Of a DNA stretch of 45,597 nucleotides, positions 1 through 8,663 are shown in pieces. A program made the translations under genes and the position numbers. The stretch comes from Planctomycetales bacterium (GTDB lineage: Bacteria; Planctomycetota; Planctomycetia; Pirellulales; Pirellulaceae). The notes beneath the pieces are model-generated. The model did no database searches, had not been told where the DNA came from, and saw nothing but the letters and a program-made list of their open reading frames with translations. Within the stretch, counting starts at the first letter, position 1; each line of letters starts with the position of its first letter. The stretch lies in assembly GCA_020426845.1 (NCBI GenBank), contig JAGQPF010000086.1, positions 1-45,597 of the forward strand, given 5' to 3'.

Positions 1-1
1 G

Positions 2-1171
2 CCGCTGCCCGACAGCTTCGGCGAGGTGATGACTCGTCGCAAAGTGGCCGCCAATCCGCTGCTGGGGTCGATTGCGAAGTTTCGGCCCCGCGGGCAATCC
101 GGCCTGGAGATCTCCGACTTGCTGCCAGAGATCAGTCAGTGCGCGGATGACTTGTGTGTGATTCGCAGCCTGCACGGCGACAGCGTCAACCATCCGCAAT
201 CCGTCTATCAGATGAACACTGGCAGCATCCGGATGGGGCGTCCGTCCGTGGGCAGCTGGGTCGCCTATGGGCTTGGCGCCGAGACAGACAATCTGCCGGC
301 GTTTGTCGTCTTGCCGGATCCCGGGGGCGGGCTCAAAGGGGGCCCGCCGGCTTGGGGCGCCGGATTTCTGCCGGCGCGGCACCAAGGCGTGCCGATGCGA
401 TCCGGCGCCACGCCGCTGGTGCATCTGCGTCCGCCCGCCGAAATTGACGGAGCGCCGCAGGTTCATACCCTCCGGTACCTGGAACAGCTCAATCGCCGGC
501 ACTGGGAAAGCCGCGATCGCGATGACGAACTCGAGGCGCGGATTCGCAGCTATGAGCTCGCGTTCCGCATGCAGTCCGCCGCTCCCGAGCTGGTGGACCT
601 GAGCGACGAGTCGGCCGAGACGATCCGCATGTACGGAGCCGACCAGCCGGAGACAGAGGAGTTCGGGCGCCGTTGCCTGCTGGCTCGTCGAATGATCGAA
701 CGCGGCGTGCGGTTTGTCCAACTCTATTCCGGCGACACCAACGGCTGGGACGCCCATAAGAATGTCGTGGAGAACCACGGACGACTCTGCCGGCAGACCG
801 ACAAACCGATCGCCGCTTTGTTGAAGGACTTGAAACGCACGGGGTTGCTCGATGAGACGCTGGTGATTTGGGGCGGCGAGTTTGGCCGAATGCCAATGAG
901 CGAGCAAGGCACGGGGCGCGACCATAATCCTTGGGGCTACAGCATGTGGCTGGCCGGCGCCGGTGTCGCCGGCGGAACGGCCTACGGCGCCACCGATGCG
1001 GTCGGCCTGCGCGCCGCCGAACATCCCGTCCATGTGCGAGATTTTCACGCCACGATTCTGCACCTGCTGGGCATCGACTTTCACGATCTCACCTATACCG
1101 TGAACGGATTGGATGAGCGGCTGACCGGACCCAGCGAGACGGTGCGCGTGGTCAGCGAGGTGCTCGGATGA
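2..1171 (+). CDS. DUF1501 family protein, 5'-truncated by window edge
   Basis: The reading frame is already open at base 2, so the true start lies outside the window; the first ATG inside is at 26. About 389 residues are visible, against roughly 420-480 for the family, so only the N-terminus (normally a Tat-type signal) is missing. The family has an alkaline-phosphatase/sulfatase-like fold. Its typical motifs are visible: SVNHPQSVYQMNTGS near the start, GWDAHKN, WGGEFGRMPMSEQGTGRDHNPWGYS and a final HATILHLLGIDFHDLTY block. The stop codon overlaps the ATG of the next gene by four bases (ATGA), so the two are almost certainly co-translated. DUF1501 and DUF1549/DUF1553 genes are paired very often in planctomycetes; the substrate is unknown. 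The family call is firm, the function is not. Confidence 0.93.
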   Translation, partial: PLPDSFGEVMTRRKVAANPLLGSIAKFRPRGQSGLEISDLLPEISQCADDLCVIRSLHGDSVNHPQSVYQMNTGSIRMGRPSVGSWVAYGLGAETDNLPAFVVLPDPGGGLKGGPPAWGAGFLPARHQGVPMRSGATPLVHLRPPAEIDGAPQVHTLRYLEQLNRRHWESRDRDDELEARIRSYELAFRMQSAAPELVDLSDESAETIRMYGADQPETEEFGRRCLLARRMIERGVRFVQLYSGDTNGWDAHKNVVENHGRLCRQTDKPIAALLKDLKRTGLLDETLVIWGGEFGRMPMSEQGTGRDHNPWGYSMWLAGAGVAGGTAYGATDAVGLRAAEHPVHVRDFHATILHLLGIDFHDLTYTVNGLDERLTGPSETVRVVSEVLG

Positions 1172-3165
1172 GCGCGCGACGAAACCACAATCAATGGCAG
1201 GCTTGGCTAGCGGCGATGCTGCTTATGGCGATTGCCCTGCCAGGTTTGCCAAACGCGGCGGCGGAAGAGACCGAGGCGGCAGGCAAGGCCTACGAAGAGA
1301 CTCCGGTCGCGGAAAGCGACCGCGAGCACTGGTCGTTTCGGCCGCTAACTCGCCCATCGCTGCCACAGCCCGATGGCGCGCATTTGGCGCGGAACGCGAT
1401 CGATCTGTTCGTGATCGCCAAGCTCAACAAGTCGGGCTTGGTGCTGCAGCCGCCGGCGGCGCCGGAGACGCTGTTGCGCAGGCTGTCGTTCGACTTGACC
1501 GGCTTGCCTCCAACGACCGAGCAGTTGGCGCGGTGCTCCAGCGAGACGGCGAGCGAAGCGGGGAACGAAGCGGCGAACGAAGCGGCGAACAAGGCGGCGA
1601 ACGAACGGTCGCTGCAAGCCGAGCTCGATCGACTCTTCGCATCACCTGCCTACGGTGAGCGATGGGCGCAACACTGGCTCGACCTCGCGCGGTTCGCCGA
1701 AACGGATGGCTTCGAGCACGACAAGATTCGCAAGAACGCCTGGCAGTATCGAGACTGGGTGGTGCGGGCCTGGAACGAAGGGATGCCGTATGACGCATTT
1801 GTGCGAGCACAATTGGCGGGCGACCAAGCCGGAGTTCCCGTGGCGACTTGGTTTTGCACGAGCGGACCGGACATGCCGGACATCAACTCGCAGGACGAGC
1901 GGCGGCACGAACTGCTGAATGAAATGACCGGCGCCGTGAGCTCTGTCCTGCTGGGCCTGCAGCTTGCCTGTGCACAGTGTCATGATCATAAGTACGACCC
2001 TCTCAGCCAAGGCGACTTCTATCGGCTGCGGGCGATGTTCCAGCCTGCCTTGCACGTTGTTCACAACCGGTCGATCGGGCCGCTTGCCGAGCAAGCCGAC
2101 ACCGAAGTGAGTCACCTGCTGATTCGGGGCGACTGGCGTCGTCCCGGCCCCGAGGTCGCCCCGGCGGTGCCGCGCGTGGTCAATCCGGAGGGCGTCGAGG
2201 CGAGCACGCGGGCGGAGTTGTCCAATTGGCTGACTCGGCCCGGCCATCCGCTCACCGCGAGAGTGATGGTCAACCGGCTTTGGCAGCATCATTTTGGCCG
2301 CGGACTAGTGGGGACGCCCAGCGACTTTGGCGCGATGGGCGATTGGCCCACTCACCCCGAGCTGCTCGACTACCTCGCGTCCGAATTGGTCGCGCGCAAC
2401 TGGTCGCTGCGCCAACTCCAACGATTGGTGGTGGATTCGGCGACGTATCGCCAACGCTCGCGATTGCCGGCCGATGCCACTGCCGACACCCGTCGACAGT
2501 GGGAGCTGGCACTCGAACGCGACCCGGCGGATCGACTGCTCTCTCGCGGTCCGCGCAAGCGACTCGAAGGCGAAGCGGTCCGCGACGCGATGTTGTTTGT
2601 TGGCGACAGCCTCAATCGAGAGATGGGCGGCCCCGGTGTCCGACCGCCGCTGCCTCCCGAGTTGAAGGGGACCTTGCTGCGAGGGCAGTGGGACGTGAGT
2701 CCCGCCAGCGATCACTATCGGCGGAGCGTCTATGTGTTCGCCCGACGCAATCTTCGCTATCCGATCTTCGAGGTGCTTGATCGCCCCGATGCCAACGCCA
2801 GCTGCCCACAACGAGCACAATCGACCACGGCGCCCCAGGCGCTATTGCTGCTGAACTCCCCCGTCGCGCTCGATGCGGCGCGTCGCCTGGCCGGCGCGGT
2901 GGTCGCTCGCAGCGATGACCGGGAAGAGCAAGTTCGGCACGTGTTTCGCCGCTGCCTGGCGCGGTGGCCGGAGCCGGAAGAGACTTCCGCCGCGCTCGGC
3001 TTTCTCGCCGAACATGAGCGCGTGTTGAGAGACGCGGGTCGGCAGTCCGGCACGTTGGCCATTCCGCGCCCGCTCGCCAAGTCGCTCGACCCGTACCACG
3101 GCGCGGCGCTGGTGGAGTTCTGCTTGGCGATGCTGAACAGCAACGAGTTTCTCTATCTCGACTGA
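1168..3165 (+). CDS. DUF1549/DUF1553 (PSCyt2-PSD1) secreted protein, short form
   Basis: This 665-residue protein starts with a signal peptide (hydrophobic core about residues 11-31, cleavage probably near AAA-EE). DUF1549 covers roughly 55-295 and ends in the CAQCH haem-type motif (C268, C271, H272) followed by DHKYDPLSQGDFYRL. DUF1553 covers roughly 345-660 (ARVMVNRLWQHHFGRGLV, STTAPQALLLLNS, FLYLD terminus). Many relatives have 900-1100 residues with an N-terminal cytochrome-like PSCyt1 domain and a long middle part; both are absent here, so this is a compact form. Residues about 127-147 are an alanine/asparagine/glutamate-rich repeat encoded by 12-bp DNA repeats, in the linker after TGLPPT. 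The start overlaps the DUF1501 stop. The physiological role is not established; an export-linked redox or polysaccharide-related role is often suggested for the pair, which is inference. Confidence 0.93.
   Translation: MSARRNHNQWQAWLAAMLLMAIALPGLPNAAAEETEAAGKAYEETPVAESDREHWSFRPLTRPSLPQPDGAHLARNAIDLFVIAKLNKSGLVLQPPAAPETLLRRLSFDLTGLPPTTEQLARCSSETASEAGNEAANEAANKAANERSLQAELDRLFASPAYGERWAQHWLDLARFAETDGFEHDKIRKNAWQYRDWVVRAWNEGMPYDAFVRAQLAGDQAGVPVATWFCTSGPDMPDINSQDERRHELLNEMTGAVSSVLLGLQLACAQCHDHKYDPLSQGDFYRLRAMFQPALHVVHNRSIGPLAEQADTEVSHLLIRGDWRRPGPEVAPAVPRVVNPEGVEASTRAELSNWLTRPGHPLTARVMVNRLWQHHFGRGLVGTPSDFGAMGDWPTHPELLDYLASELVARNWSLRQLQRLVVDSATYRQRSRLPADATADTRRQWELALERDPADRLLSRGPRKRLEGEAVRDAMLFVGDSLNREMGGPGVRPPLPPELKGTLLRGQWDVSPASDHYRRSVYVFARRNLRYPIFEVLDRPDANASCPQRAQSTTAPQALLLLNSPVALDAARRLAGAVVARSDDREEQVRHVFRRCLARWPEPEETSAALGFLAEHERVLRDAGRQSGTLAIPRPLAKSLDPYHGAALVEFCLAMLNSNEFLYLD
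1548..1608 (+). repeat. In-frame 12-bp tandem repeat inside the DUF1549 gene
   Basis: About five diverged copies of a 12-bp unit (GCGAACGAAGCG-like) lie in frame and encode repeats of the type NEAA. They fall in the linker between the first DUF1549 block and the YGERWAQHWLDLARF block, so length change should be tolerated. It looks like slippage expansion. Confidence 0.8.
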
Positions 3166-3167
3166 TG

Positions 3168-3311
3168 TGGCACAGGCTGCCAGCCTGTGTAGATTTTGGG
3201 TTACAGGCACGTGGCACAGGCTGCCAGCCTGTGATGGTTTGGGGTTGTAGGCGCGTGGCACAGGCCGCCAGCCTGTGTTGATTTTGGGTTGCAGGCTGGC
3301 AGCCTGCACTA
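3168..3311. repeat. Family A palindromic repeat cluster between convergent genes
   Basis: Three copies of TGGCACAGGCTGCCAGCCTG start at 3168, 3212 and 3256 (44-bp period), and a fourth core GCAGGCTGGCAGCCTGC lies at 3291-3307. The core is an odd palindrome with 9-bp arms (CACAGGCTG and CAGCCTGTG) around one base. The cluster begins 2 bp after the stop of the DUF1549/DUF1553 gene and ends at the stop codon of the convergent MgtC-like gene. It could act as a two-way terminator or REP-like element; there is no T-tract, so a classical intrinsic terminator is not shown. Confidence 0.9.
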
Positions 3312-4559
3312 CACTTCCCAATCGGGCCAGAAGGCGAGCAGGGCGCCGCCGGTGGCCAGTGAGATGGCGAACAGCACGGCGATATAGGCGAGCAGGCGGC
3401 GGCTGCCCAGCAGCGCGACGGCGACTCCCTTGAACATCAGGTTCGACATGATCGCCAGCAGGATCACTCGCCAGGCGGTGGCGATTTCGATTCGCTCGGA
3501 CTTGGCGAGCTCGGCGGTCGAGAGCGCGATGGCGTCGACGTCCGTGAGCCCCGAGATGATGGCGACGCCGTACAGCGCGCCGGCGCCGAAGTATTCCTTG
3601 GCGGCGGCGACTCCCAGCAGGATCAAAGCGTAGAGGGCGCCGAAAACGATTGCCGCCTTGAGCTGGGTGGGGTTGTCGCGATTGGGGTTCTCCGCCCCTT
3701 CGCGGCCTACTTGCAGGTACAACAACGCGCTGAGACCGCTCATCACACCCATCATGATCACCAAGGGCGGAAAGGCGGCTGGCACAAGCCGAGGAGCGAC
3801 CACGCTAATCTCAAGCATCACCCGCGCATTGACCACGGTCGACGCGATCAAGATGACCAGCGCGGCCACGGCGGCGGCGCCCGGATTGGTTTTGGTCTGC
3901 CGAGCGTGGCTGACCGTTGTCGCGGTGCTGGAGATCAGCCCGCCGAGCACGCCGCCCAGCACGGCGCCAACTCGGGCGCCGAGCACTTTGAAGGCGACAT
4001 AGGCCATCAAGCTGATGAAGGCGATCAACACCACCATCATCCAGATCCGGTACGGATTGAGCACATGGAACGGTCCGTAGGTCCGATCCGGCAAGACGGG
4101 CAAGATGACCAGTGCGATCAGCACGATGTTCATGATCGCGCGGAAGTCGCGCTCTCCCAGTCGCCGCGCGAATCCGTGCAGCGGCTCCTTCCATTGCAGC
4201 AACACCACGCAAGCGCCGCCGATGGCAATCGCCGGCCCGAGGAAACCGGCGCCAAGCATTGCCCCAACGCTGTACATCAGCAGCGCCGCGGCCTCGGTCG
4301 TCATGCCCGCGGCGTGGGCGCCTCGCTTCAGCTTCGCCTGGTTGCCCATGAACAGCAGGAACGCGACCGACAGCAGCCCGGCCGAGGTCAGCCAACGCGC
4401 GTTGGCGGTGTCCAATTGCGCATTGATGGCGCCGAGCAAGGTCACAAACGGGAAAGTGCGGATGCCGGCGATCTCCGATTCCTGGCGTTGCCGCTGCATG
4501 CCAACAAGCAACCCCAGGCCCAAGGCGACGGCCAGTGGCTGGTATTCGATGGCTTCCAT
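3309..4559 (-). CDS. MgtC/DUF4010 family integral membrane protein
   Basis: A 416-residue polytopic membrane protein. The N-terminal third (about 8-145) looks like the MgtC/SapB membrane domain (GLGLLVGMQRQRQ, AGIRTFPFVTLLGA); the rest (about 170-410) matches DUF4010 (GVLGGLISSTATTVSHARQ, LYGVAIISGLTDVDAIALS, AWRVILLAIMSNLMFKG). I count about a dozen hydrophobic segments. In this family the GR-T-fP and SGLTDVDAI motifs are typical. The role is unknown; MgtC relatives are linked to magnesium limitation and virulence in other bacteria, but that does not transfer safely to DUF4010 fusions. The gene stands alone on the minus strand, with repeats at both ends. Its stop codon lies inside the family A repeat cluster. 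Confidence 0.9.
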   Translation of the reverse strand: MEAIEYQPLAVALGLGLLVGMQRQRQESEIAGIRTFPFVTLLGAINAQLDTANARWLTSAGLLSVAFLLFMGNQAKLKRGAHAAGMTTEAAALLMYSVGAMLGAGFLGPAIAIGGACVVLLQWKEPLHGFARRLGERDFRAIMNIVLIALVILPVLPDRTYGPFHVLNPYRIWMMVVLIAFISLMAYVAFKVLGARVGAVLGGVLGGLISSTATTVSHARQTKTNPGAAAVAALVILIASTVVNARVMLEISVVAPRLVPAAFPPLVIMMGVMSGLSALLYLQVGREGAENPNRDNPTQLKAAIVFGALYALILLGVAAAKEYFGAGALYGVAIISGLTDVDAIALSTAELAKSERIEIATAWRVILLAIMSNLMFKGVAVALLGSRRLLAYIAVLFAISLATGGALLAFWPDWEV

Positions 4560-5089
4560 GAGACGAACTCGTGGCGAGGGCGGGCGTCTGGGATTGGGAC
4601 GCGTTACAAATTCGAGGTAAAACAGTCCAAATTAGTTTTGGCGTCTGCCTCCACTCCATTGTAATCGGACAGCGAGCAGCCGCTTCGCCTTCGATTCCGG
4701 GCGGTTGAAAGGCGGCCAGGTGTTGCACGCTTCCGTTTTCTCTCACGGAGGCACAAAGACACGGAGTTAAGTTCACCAAGCTGCGGTGAATCTACGGAAA
4801 GCCCCTGTCCGAAATCCTCCGTGTCTCCGTGTCTCCGTAAGACATCCTGCGCTGGGAAAGGCTTTGCGGGAAAGCGACCATTCATTGCTGCGGGTGGTTC
4901 AAGGCGGCCAGGTGTTGCACGCTTCCGTTTTCTCTCACGGAGGCACAAAGACACGGAGTTAAGTTCACCAAGTCACGGCGAATCTACGGAAAGCTCATGC
5001 CCGAAATCCTCCGTGTCTCCGTGTCTCTGTGAGACATCCTTTCTCGGGGAGAGGGAATTGCGGGAAAGCGACGGTTCTGCTCGAGGGAA
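4560..5089. other. 530-bp intergenic stretch, no gene supported
   Basis: The stretch between the MgtC-like gene and the downstream end of the P1-peptidase/beta-lactamase gene has no convincing coding region. Most of it is the family D tandem duplication. The open frames across it (for example on the minus strand from 4954) are low-complexity translations of the repeat. Confidence 0.8.
4711..5072. repeat. Family D 192-bp tandem duplication (CTCCGTGTCTCCGTG type)
   Basis: Two diverged copies lie at 4711-4878 and 4903-5072, offset by 192 bp. Each starts with GGCGGCCAGGTGTTGCACGC and ends with GCGGGAAAGCGAC. Within each copy, CACGGAGGCACAAAGACACG is followed about 80 bp later by the inverted-type arm CTCCGTGTCTCCGTGTCTC, so each copy can fold into a long imperfect hairpin. 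It lies downstream of the P1-peptidase gene. Confidence 0.9.
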
Positions 5090-7315
5090 TCAACGGCGTT
5101 CCGCAGGCAGTTCAAGATGCTCCCAACCGCTGACCACGTCTTTCCACAACGCCGCGCCACCGATGGCATTGGTCATGATGACAAACCCCTCGCCCTGTTG
5201 CAGGTCGAATTCGCTGTGACAGCGGAATCCGGTTCCGTTCGCTCCGCTGTGAAACGCTCGGCGCCGATTGGCGACGACCTTGAGGCCCCAGCCCAATCCC
5301 CAGTCGGCGTCTTGCTCGTCGCGATGGGAAGCGGGCTTGAGCATCTCGGCTCGCATGTCGGCAGATAGACGCTGCGCCGGCTTCCGGTCATCGCTGAGGA
5401 TGTCCACCAAGAATCGCGCATAGTCTTCGGCGGTTGTGTAGAGCGAGTAGGCTGCGTTCGGATCTTGGTAATAGTTGCGAGACGATTTTGTGTTCCCTTT
5501 CGAGTCGTGGCCGCAGGCGGCGCGCACGACGAATCGGTCGTCCCAGCGGAATGAAGTGTGCGCGAGTTGCAGCGGCGCCAACAATCGTTCTTGGGCGAGA
5601 CGCCTGAGGTCGCTCTTCAAGTGGTGTTCCACGGCTCGCTGCAGCATCAGGAACCCTTCACCCGAGTACCGAAACTCGGCGCCGGGGTCGACCGCGAGCG
5701 ACAGCGGGTTGTTGGACCGCCAGCCACCTTCTCTCCAATTCGGCAGTCCGCTTGTGTGAGTGAGCACGTGCCGAGCTGTGATCCGGCGTTGCCGGGGCTC
5801 TCCCTCCCAATAATCCTTGCCGAGATACTCGACCAACGGCCGGTCGAGTTCAAACGTGCCGTCTTCAATCATTCGCAGAAACAGATAGGCAAACAGCGGC
5901 TTGCTCATGGAGCACGCTTCCATGACAGTGTCGGGTTCAACCAGAGACTCGGCGCCGGCACAGCGCACTCCGTAGCCTCGTGACCAGACGAGTTGCCGGT
6001 TGTCGATGATCGCCACGGCGACACCGGGAACGTGATGTTGTCGCAGGAGTTCGTCGACATGGGACTCAAGCCACTCAATCTTGGCCCGTGTGGCGGGACC
6101 GAGTTGTTCCGCGTAGTGGCGAGGCGCCGAGCGTGGCGTTCGACTAACGTGGCCAGGGAGTTTGGCGGGCAGTCCATGTTGGCGACAGATTTCGACAACT
6201 CGAGCCGGATCGATCGCTTCCACGCGACTCCCTGCGTGACCCGTGGTGGTGACCGCTTTCAGCATGCTGTTGATCACGGCTTCCTCGGTGGCTTCCTTGA
6301 CCGCCTGAAACAGTGGTGACAGACGGTCGTCACGAAGCGTCGTCGTCGTCTCCACGGGGGACTCCGATAGGTAGTCTGTGCGCAGCGACTCATGCGTGGA
6401 GAAGGCCAGCACATAATCGCCGCTGCCATGGGTGATGGGCGAGCCGGTCGCAGCAAGTCCGAGGGGAGCGCGTCGGGCGATTCGCTTCAGTTGCCGAGCA
6501 TCAATCGGGGCATCGGTGGCGACGATGACGATGCACGAGCCGTGCTCCTGCTTTACGGCGTCCTGCAAGAAGAAGTTGCCCAGTTCGCGACCCACCGGCA
6601 CGCCGGCGACGGTGAGCATGCCACCGAAGTTGGTTTGCACGAGCACGCCCACCGTGTGTCCGCCAAGCGAATCCGGAAGTTTGCGCGACGAGGTGCCGAT
6701 GCCTCCCTTCCATCCCAGGCAACGCGTTCCCGCTCCCGCGCCGACACATCCCTCCTCCACTTCGCCTCCTCGCGCCGATTGCAATGCGGCTCGCACGTCG
6801 TCGCGGGCGACTCGCCGCGCGCGGATGTCGTTCAAGTGCCCGTCGTTGCACTCGCCGACGACGGGATTGACGGATCGCACTTGCTCGCAGCCGTCCAGGT
6901 TAAGCACCCAGTCCACCAACGCGTCGGCGGCGGCGAACGTGCTGAGCGTGTTGGTCAACACGATCGGGGTCTCCAGCACGCCGAGTTCGTCGATCTGCGT
7001 GCTGCCGACGAATTTCCCAAACCCGTTGGCGACGTGAATCGCCGCCGGACACTTCTGCAGAAACACGTTGCCGGGGTGAGGCGAAATCGCAGTGACCCCG
7101 GTGCGGATCGAGTCGCCTTCGAGCAACGTGCGATGGCCCACCTGGACTCCCGCCACGTCGGTGATCGCATTGTGAGCGCCCGTCGGCAAGACGCCGACCG
7201 CGATGCCCAATTGGCGTAGGCGAGGCCGTGATTCCGGTGGCTCGTCGGCGCCGACGGAATTCGGTGCACAGGACACAGCGACCATGGCGACCATCCAAAG
7301 TTTGTTTCGTGACAT
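5090..7315 (-). CDS. Secreted P1 (DmpA-like) peptidase fused to a beta-lactamase-fold serine hydrolase
   Basis: The 741-residue product starts with a signal peptide ([14 protein letters not shown], likely cleaved after VGA at 23). The ATG at 7315 is preferred over an upstream TTG at 7345 because it starts the signal peptide directly. Residues about 30-375 are a P1/DmpA-type N-terminal nucleophile hydrolase: [39 protein letters not shown] and [13 protein letters not shown], where Ser260 after Gly259 is the expected self-cleavage and nucleophile position. After a proline/arginine-rich linker (about 376-405) comes a class C-like beta-lactamase/D,D-peptidase domain: SMSK at 469-472, YSG at 550-552, HSG at 689-691. 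P1 enzymes cut beta- or D-amino acid peptides; the second domain may act on D-peptides or esters. If P1 self-cleavage occurs, the hydrolase would stay attached to the beta chain. The pairing is unusual. Confidence 0.93.
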   Translation of the reverse strand: MSRNKLWMVAMVAVSCAPNSVGADEPPESRPRLRQLGIAVGVLPTGAHNAITDVAGVQVGHRTLLEGDSIRTGVTAISPHPGNVFLQKCPAAIHVANGFGKFVGSTQIDELGVLETPIVLTNTLSTFAAADALVDWVLNLDGCEQVRSVNPVVGECNDGHLNDIRARRVARDDVRAALQSARGGEVEEGCVGAGAGTRCLGWKGGIGTSSRKLPDSLGGHTVGVLVQTNFGGMLTVAGVPVGRELGNFFLQDAVKQEHGSCIVIVATDAPIDARQLKRIARRAPLGLAATGSPITHGSGDYVLAFSTHESLRTDYLSESPVETTTTLRDDRLSPLFQAVKEATEEAVINSMLKAVTTTGHAGSRVEAIDPARVVEICRQHGLPAKLPGHVSRTPRSAPRHYAEQLGPATRAKIEWLESHVDELLRQHHVPGVAVAIIDNRQLVWSRGYGVRCAGAESLVEPDTVMEACSMSKPLFAYLFLRMIEDGTFELDRPLVEYLGKDYWEGEPRQRRITARHVLTHTSGLPNWREGGWRSNNPLSLAVDPGAEFRYSGEGFLMLQRAVEHHLKSDLRRLAQERLLAPLQLAHTSFRWDDRFVVRAACGHDSKGNTKSSRNYYQDPNAAYSLYTTAEDYARFLVDILSDDRKPAQRLSADMRAEMLKPASHRDEQDADWGLGWGLKVVANRRRAFHSGANGTGFRCHSEFDLQQGEGFVIMTNAIGGAALWKDVVSGWEHLELPAERR

Positions 7316-7348
7316 GTCGTCGATCTCGGAAGGGGGATGCCTCAAGAA

Positions 7349-7433
7349 GGTAACCCGAAGCGTAAGCGAGGGATCGGAATCGCGAGTCCAGGATGCTTCT
7401 TAAAGGTAACCCGAAGCGTAAGCGAGGGATCGG
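7349..7433 (-). repeat. Family B repeats, two copies
   Basis: Two copies of GGTAACCCGAAGCGTAAGCG plus AGGGATCGG lie at 7349-7377 and 7405-7433 (56-bp period). They are the reverse complement of the ATCCCTCGCTGACGCTTCGG form seen elsewhere. They lie upstream of both divergent genes. Confidence 0.9.
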
Positions 7434-7491
7434 GAGCTCACTCCCCGCCCGCAGCAAGTCAACCTCTCGGGCGGAGGGCGAAGTGAATTGA

Positions 7492-7523
7492 GCACGGCGG
7501 CACGGCGGCACGGCGGCACGGCT
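7492..7523. repeat. 8-bp microsatellite GCACGGCG x4
   Basis: Four consecutive copies of GCACGGCG (the last ending in T) lie about 130 bp upstream of the RavA-like ATPase start. They are a candidate slippage site in a promoter-proximal region. Confidence 0.8.
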
Positions 7524-7649
7524 GCGCTCTCCTTGCGTGCCGAGTGTCCATTGCCGAAAATTCGGAGACGCCGACGCGCGTCACGAACGCGCGTCACGGA
7601 ATGGATTCCACCCGATAGCGATTCCGAATTTTGCTGGTTGAGCTTGCCG

Positions 7650-8660
7650 ATGACAACAACTCTGGCGCCCGAAGAGATGACATTTGCCCAATTGCGGGCC
7701 GAGGCGGAGGATTTGCGCACGCGGATCAACCGATTTCGCACCTCCTTGGGGCGATTCTTCGTCGAAAAGCAGCACCTCATTGACCTGATGGTGGTCGCCG
7801 CTGTTGCGCAAGAGCCGCTGTTGCTGGTCGGGCCGCCGGGCACTGCCAAGTCGGACCTGGTGCTGAAGTTCAAGGACGCCTTGGGACTCGATGAGACCGA
7901 TTATTTCGAGTACATGCTGACGCGATTCAGTGAGCCGTCCGAGATCATCGGCCCGATCGACATCAACGAGCTCCGCGACGGCCGCTACATTCGCCGCGAG
8001 CAAGGCAAGCTGCCGACCGCCAAGCTGGCCTTTCTGGACGAGATTTTCAAGTCCAACTCGGCGATCCTCAACATTTTGCTGACGATCATCAACGAGAAGA
8101 AGTTTTACCAGGACGGCGTGCCTCAGCCCGTGGCCTTGCGGGTGCTGTTTGCGGCAACCAACGAGGTGCCCGAGCACGGCGAGCTTGGCGCACTGAAGGA
8201 TCGCTTCGTGTTGAAGGCGGAGAGCCTGCCGGTTCAGGACGAGCATTTCGAGGCGCTGATCGACGCCGGGCTGCAGAGCGAGGTGTGGCGCAGCCTGAAC
8301 CAGAAACCTTGGGTCGAGAGCCACTGTTCGCTCGACGACCTGGTGATGGCGAACCGCTATCTGACGATGTTGTTTGGGGCTTCCGGATCCGACGGCGGCA
8401 AGAACGACCGGCAGCAGTTTTTTCCCGACGAGGTGTTTCGGGAGTTTCAGCGGTTGGTGAAGACGCTGGTGCGCGAGGAGAAAATCTTCATCAGCGACCG
8501 CAAGCTGGTCAAGCTCTACAAACTGCTGCGCGTCCGCTCGTGGGTTTTCACGGGCGGCGCCGTGTCGCGCGACGACTTGAGGTTGTTGATGTATTTGGGC
8601 GAGACGCCGGAAGAGATGGCGCTGTTGCGCGAGAAAGTGCCCACGCTGCTCGGGCAATAA
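7650..8660 (+). CDS. RavA-like MoxR family AAA+ ATPase
   Basis: The 336-residue protein is a single AAA+ module. Walker A is GPPGTAKS at 61-68, Walker B ends LAFLDE at 126-131, sensor 1 is N171 in AATNEVPE, and an arginine-finger candidate lies in LKDRF at 185. The block LTRFSEPSEIIGPIDI is typical of the RavA branch of MoxR proteins, which act as chaperone-like ATPases for vWA-domain partners. It is shorter than E. coli RavA (about 500 residues) because the C-terminal LARA-type extension is absent. The ATG at 7650 was chosen because the longer frame upstream encodes repeat-derived arginine-rich sequence. The next gene starts 3 bp after the stop codon and is surely its partner. Confidence 0.9.
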   Translation: MTTTLAPEEMTFAQLRAEAEDLRTRINRFRTSLGRFFVEKQHLIDLMVVAAVAQEPLLLVGPPGTAKSDLVLKFKDALGLDETDYFEYMLTRFSEPSEIIGPIDINELRDGRYIRREQGKLPTAKLAFLDEIFKSNSAILNILLTIINEKKFYQDGVPQPVALRVLFAATNEVPEHGELGALKDRFVLKAESLPVQDEHFEALIDAGLQSEVWRSLNQKPWVESHCSLDDLVMANRYLTMLFGASGSDGGKNDRQQFFPDEVFREFQRLVKTLVREEKIFISDRKLVKLYKLLRVRSWVFTGGAVSRDDLRLLMYLGETPEEMALLREKVPTLLGQ

Positions 8661-8663
8661 CGG

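Larger units (their letters stand above)
7316..7649. other. Divergent intergenic region with two repeat types
   Basis: This 334-bp gap separates the P1-peptidase fusion (minus) from the RavA-like ATPase (plus) and must hold both promoters. It contains two family B repeats (7349-7377, 7405-7433), an 8-bp tandem repeat (GCACGGCG, four copies, 7492-7523) and a short GCGCGTCACG duplication near 7576-7600. No convincing promoter boxes stand out. The open frame upstream of 7650 is a translation of these repeats. Confidence 0.75.

Noticed and set aside
4604-4954. Small open frame with a repeated LCLRERKRKRATPGR peptide
   Set aside because: It is the translation of both copies of the family D duplication; no start signal or domain.
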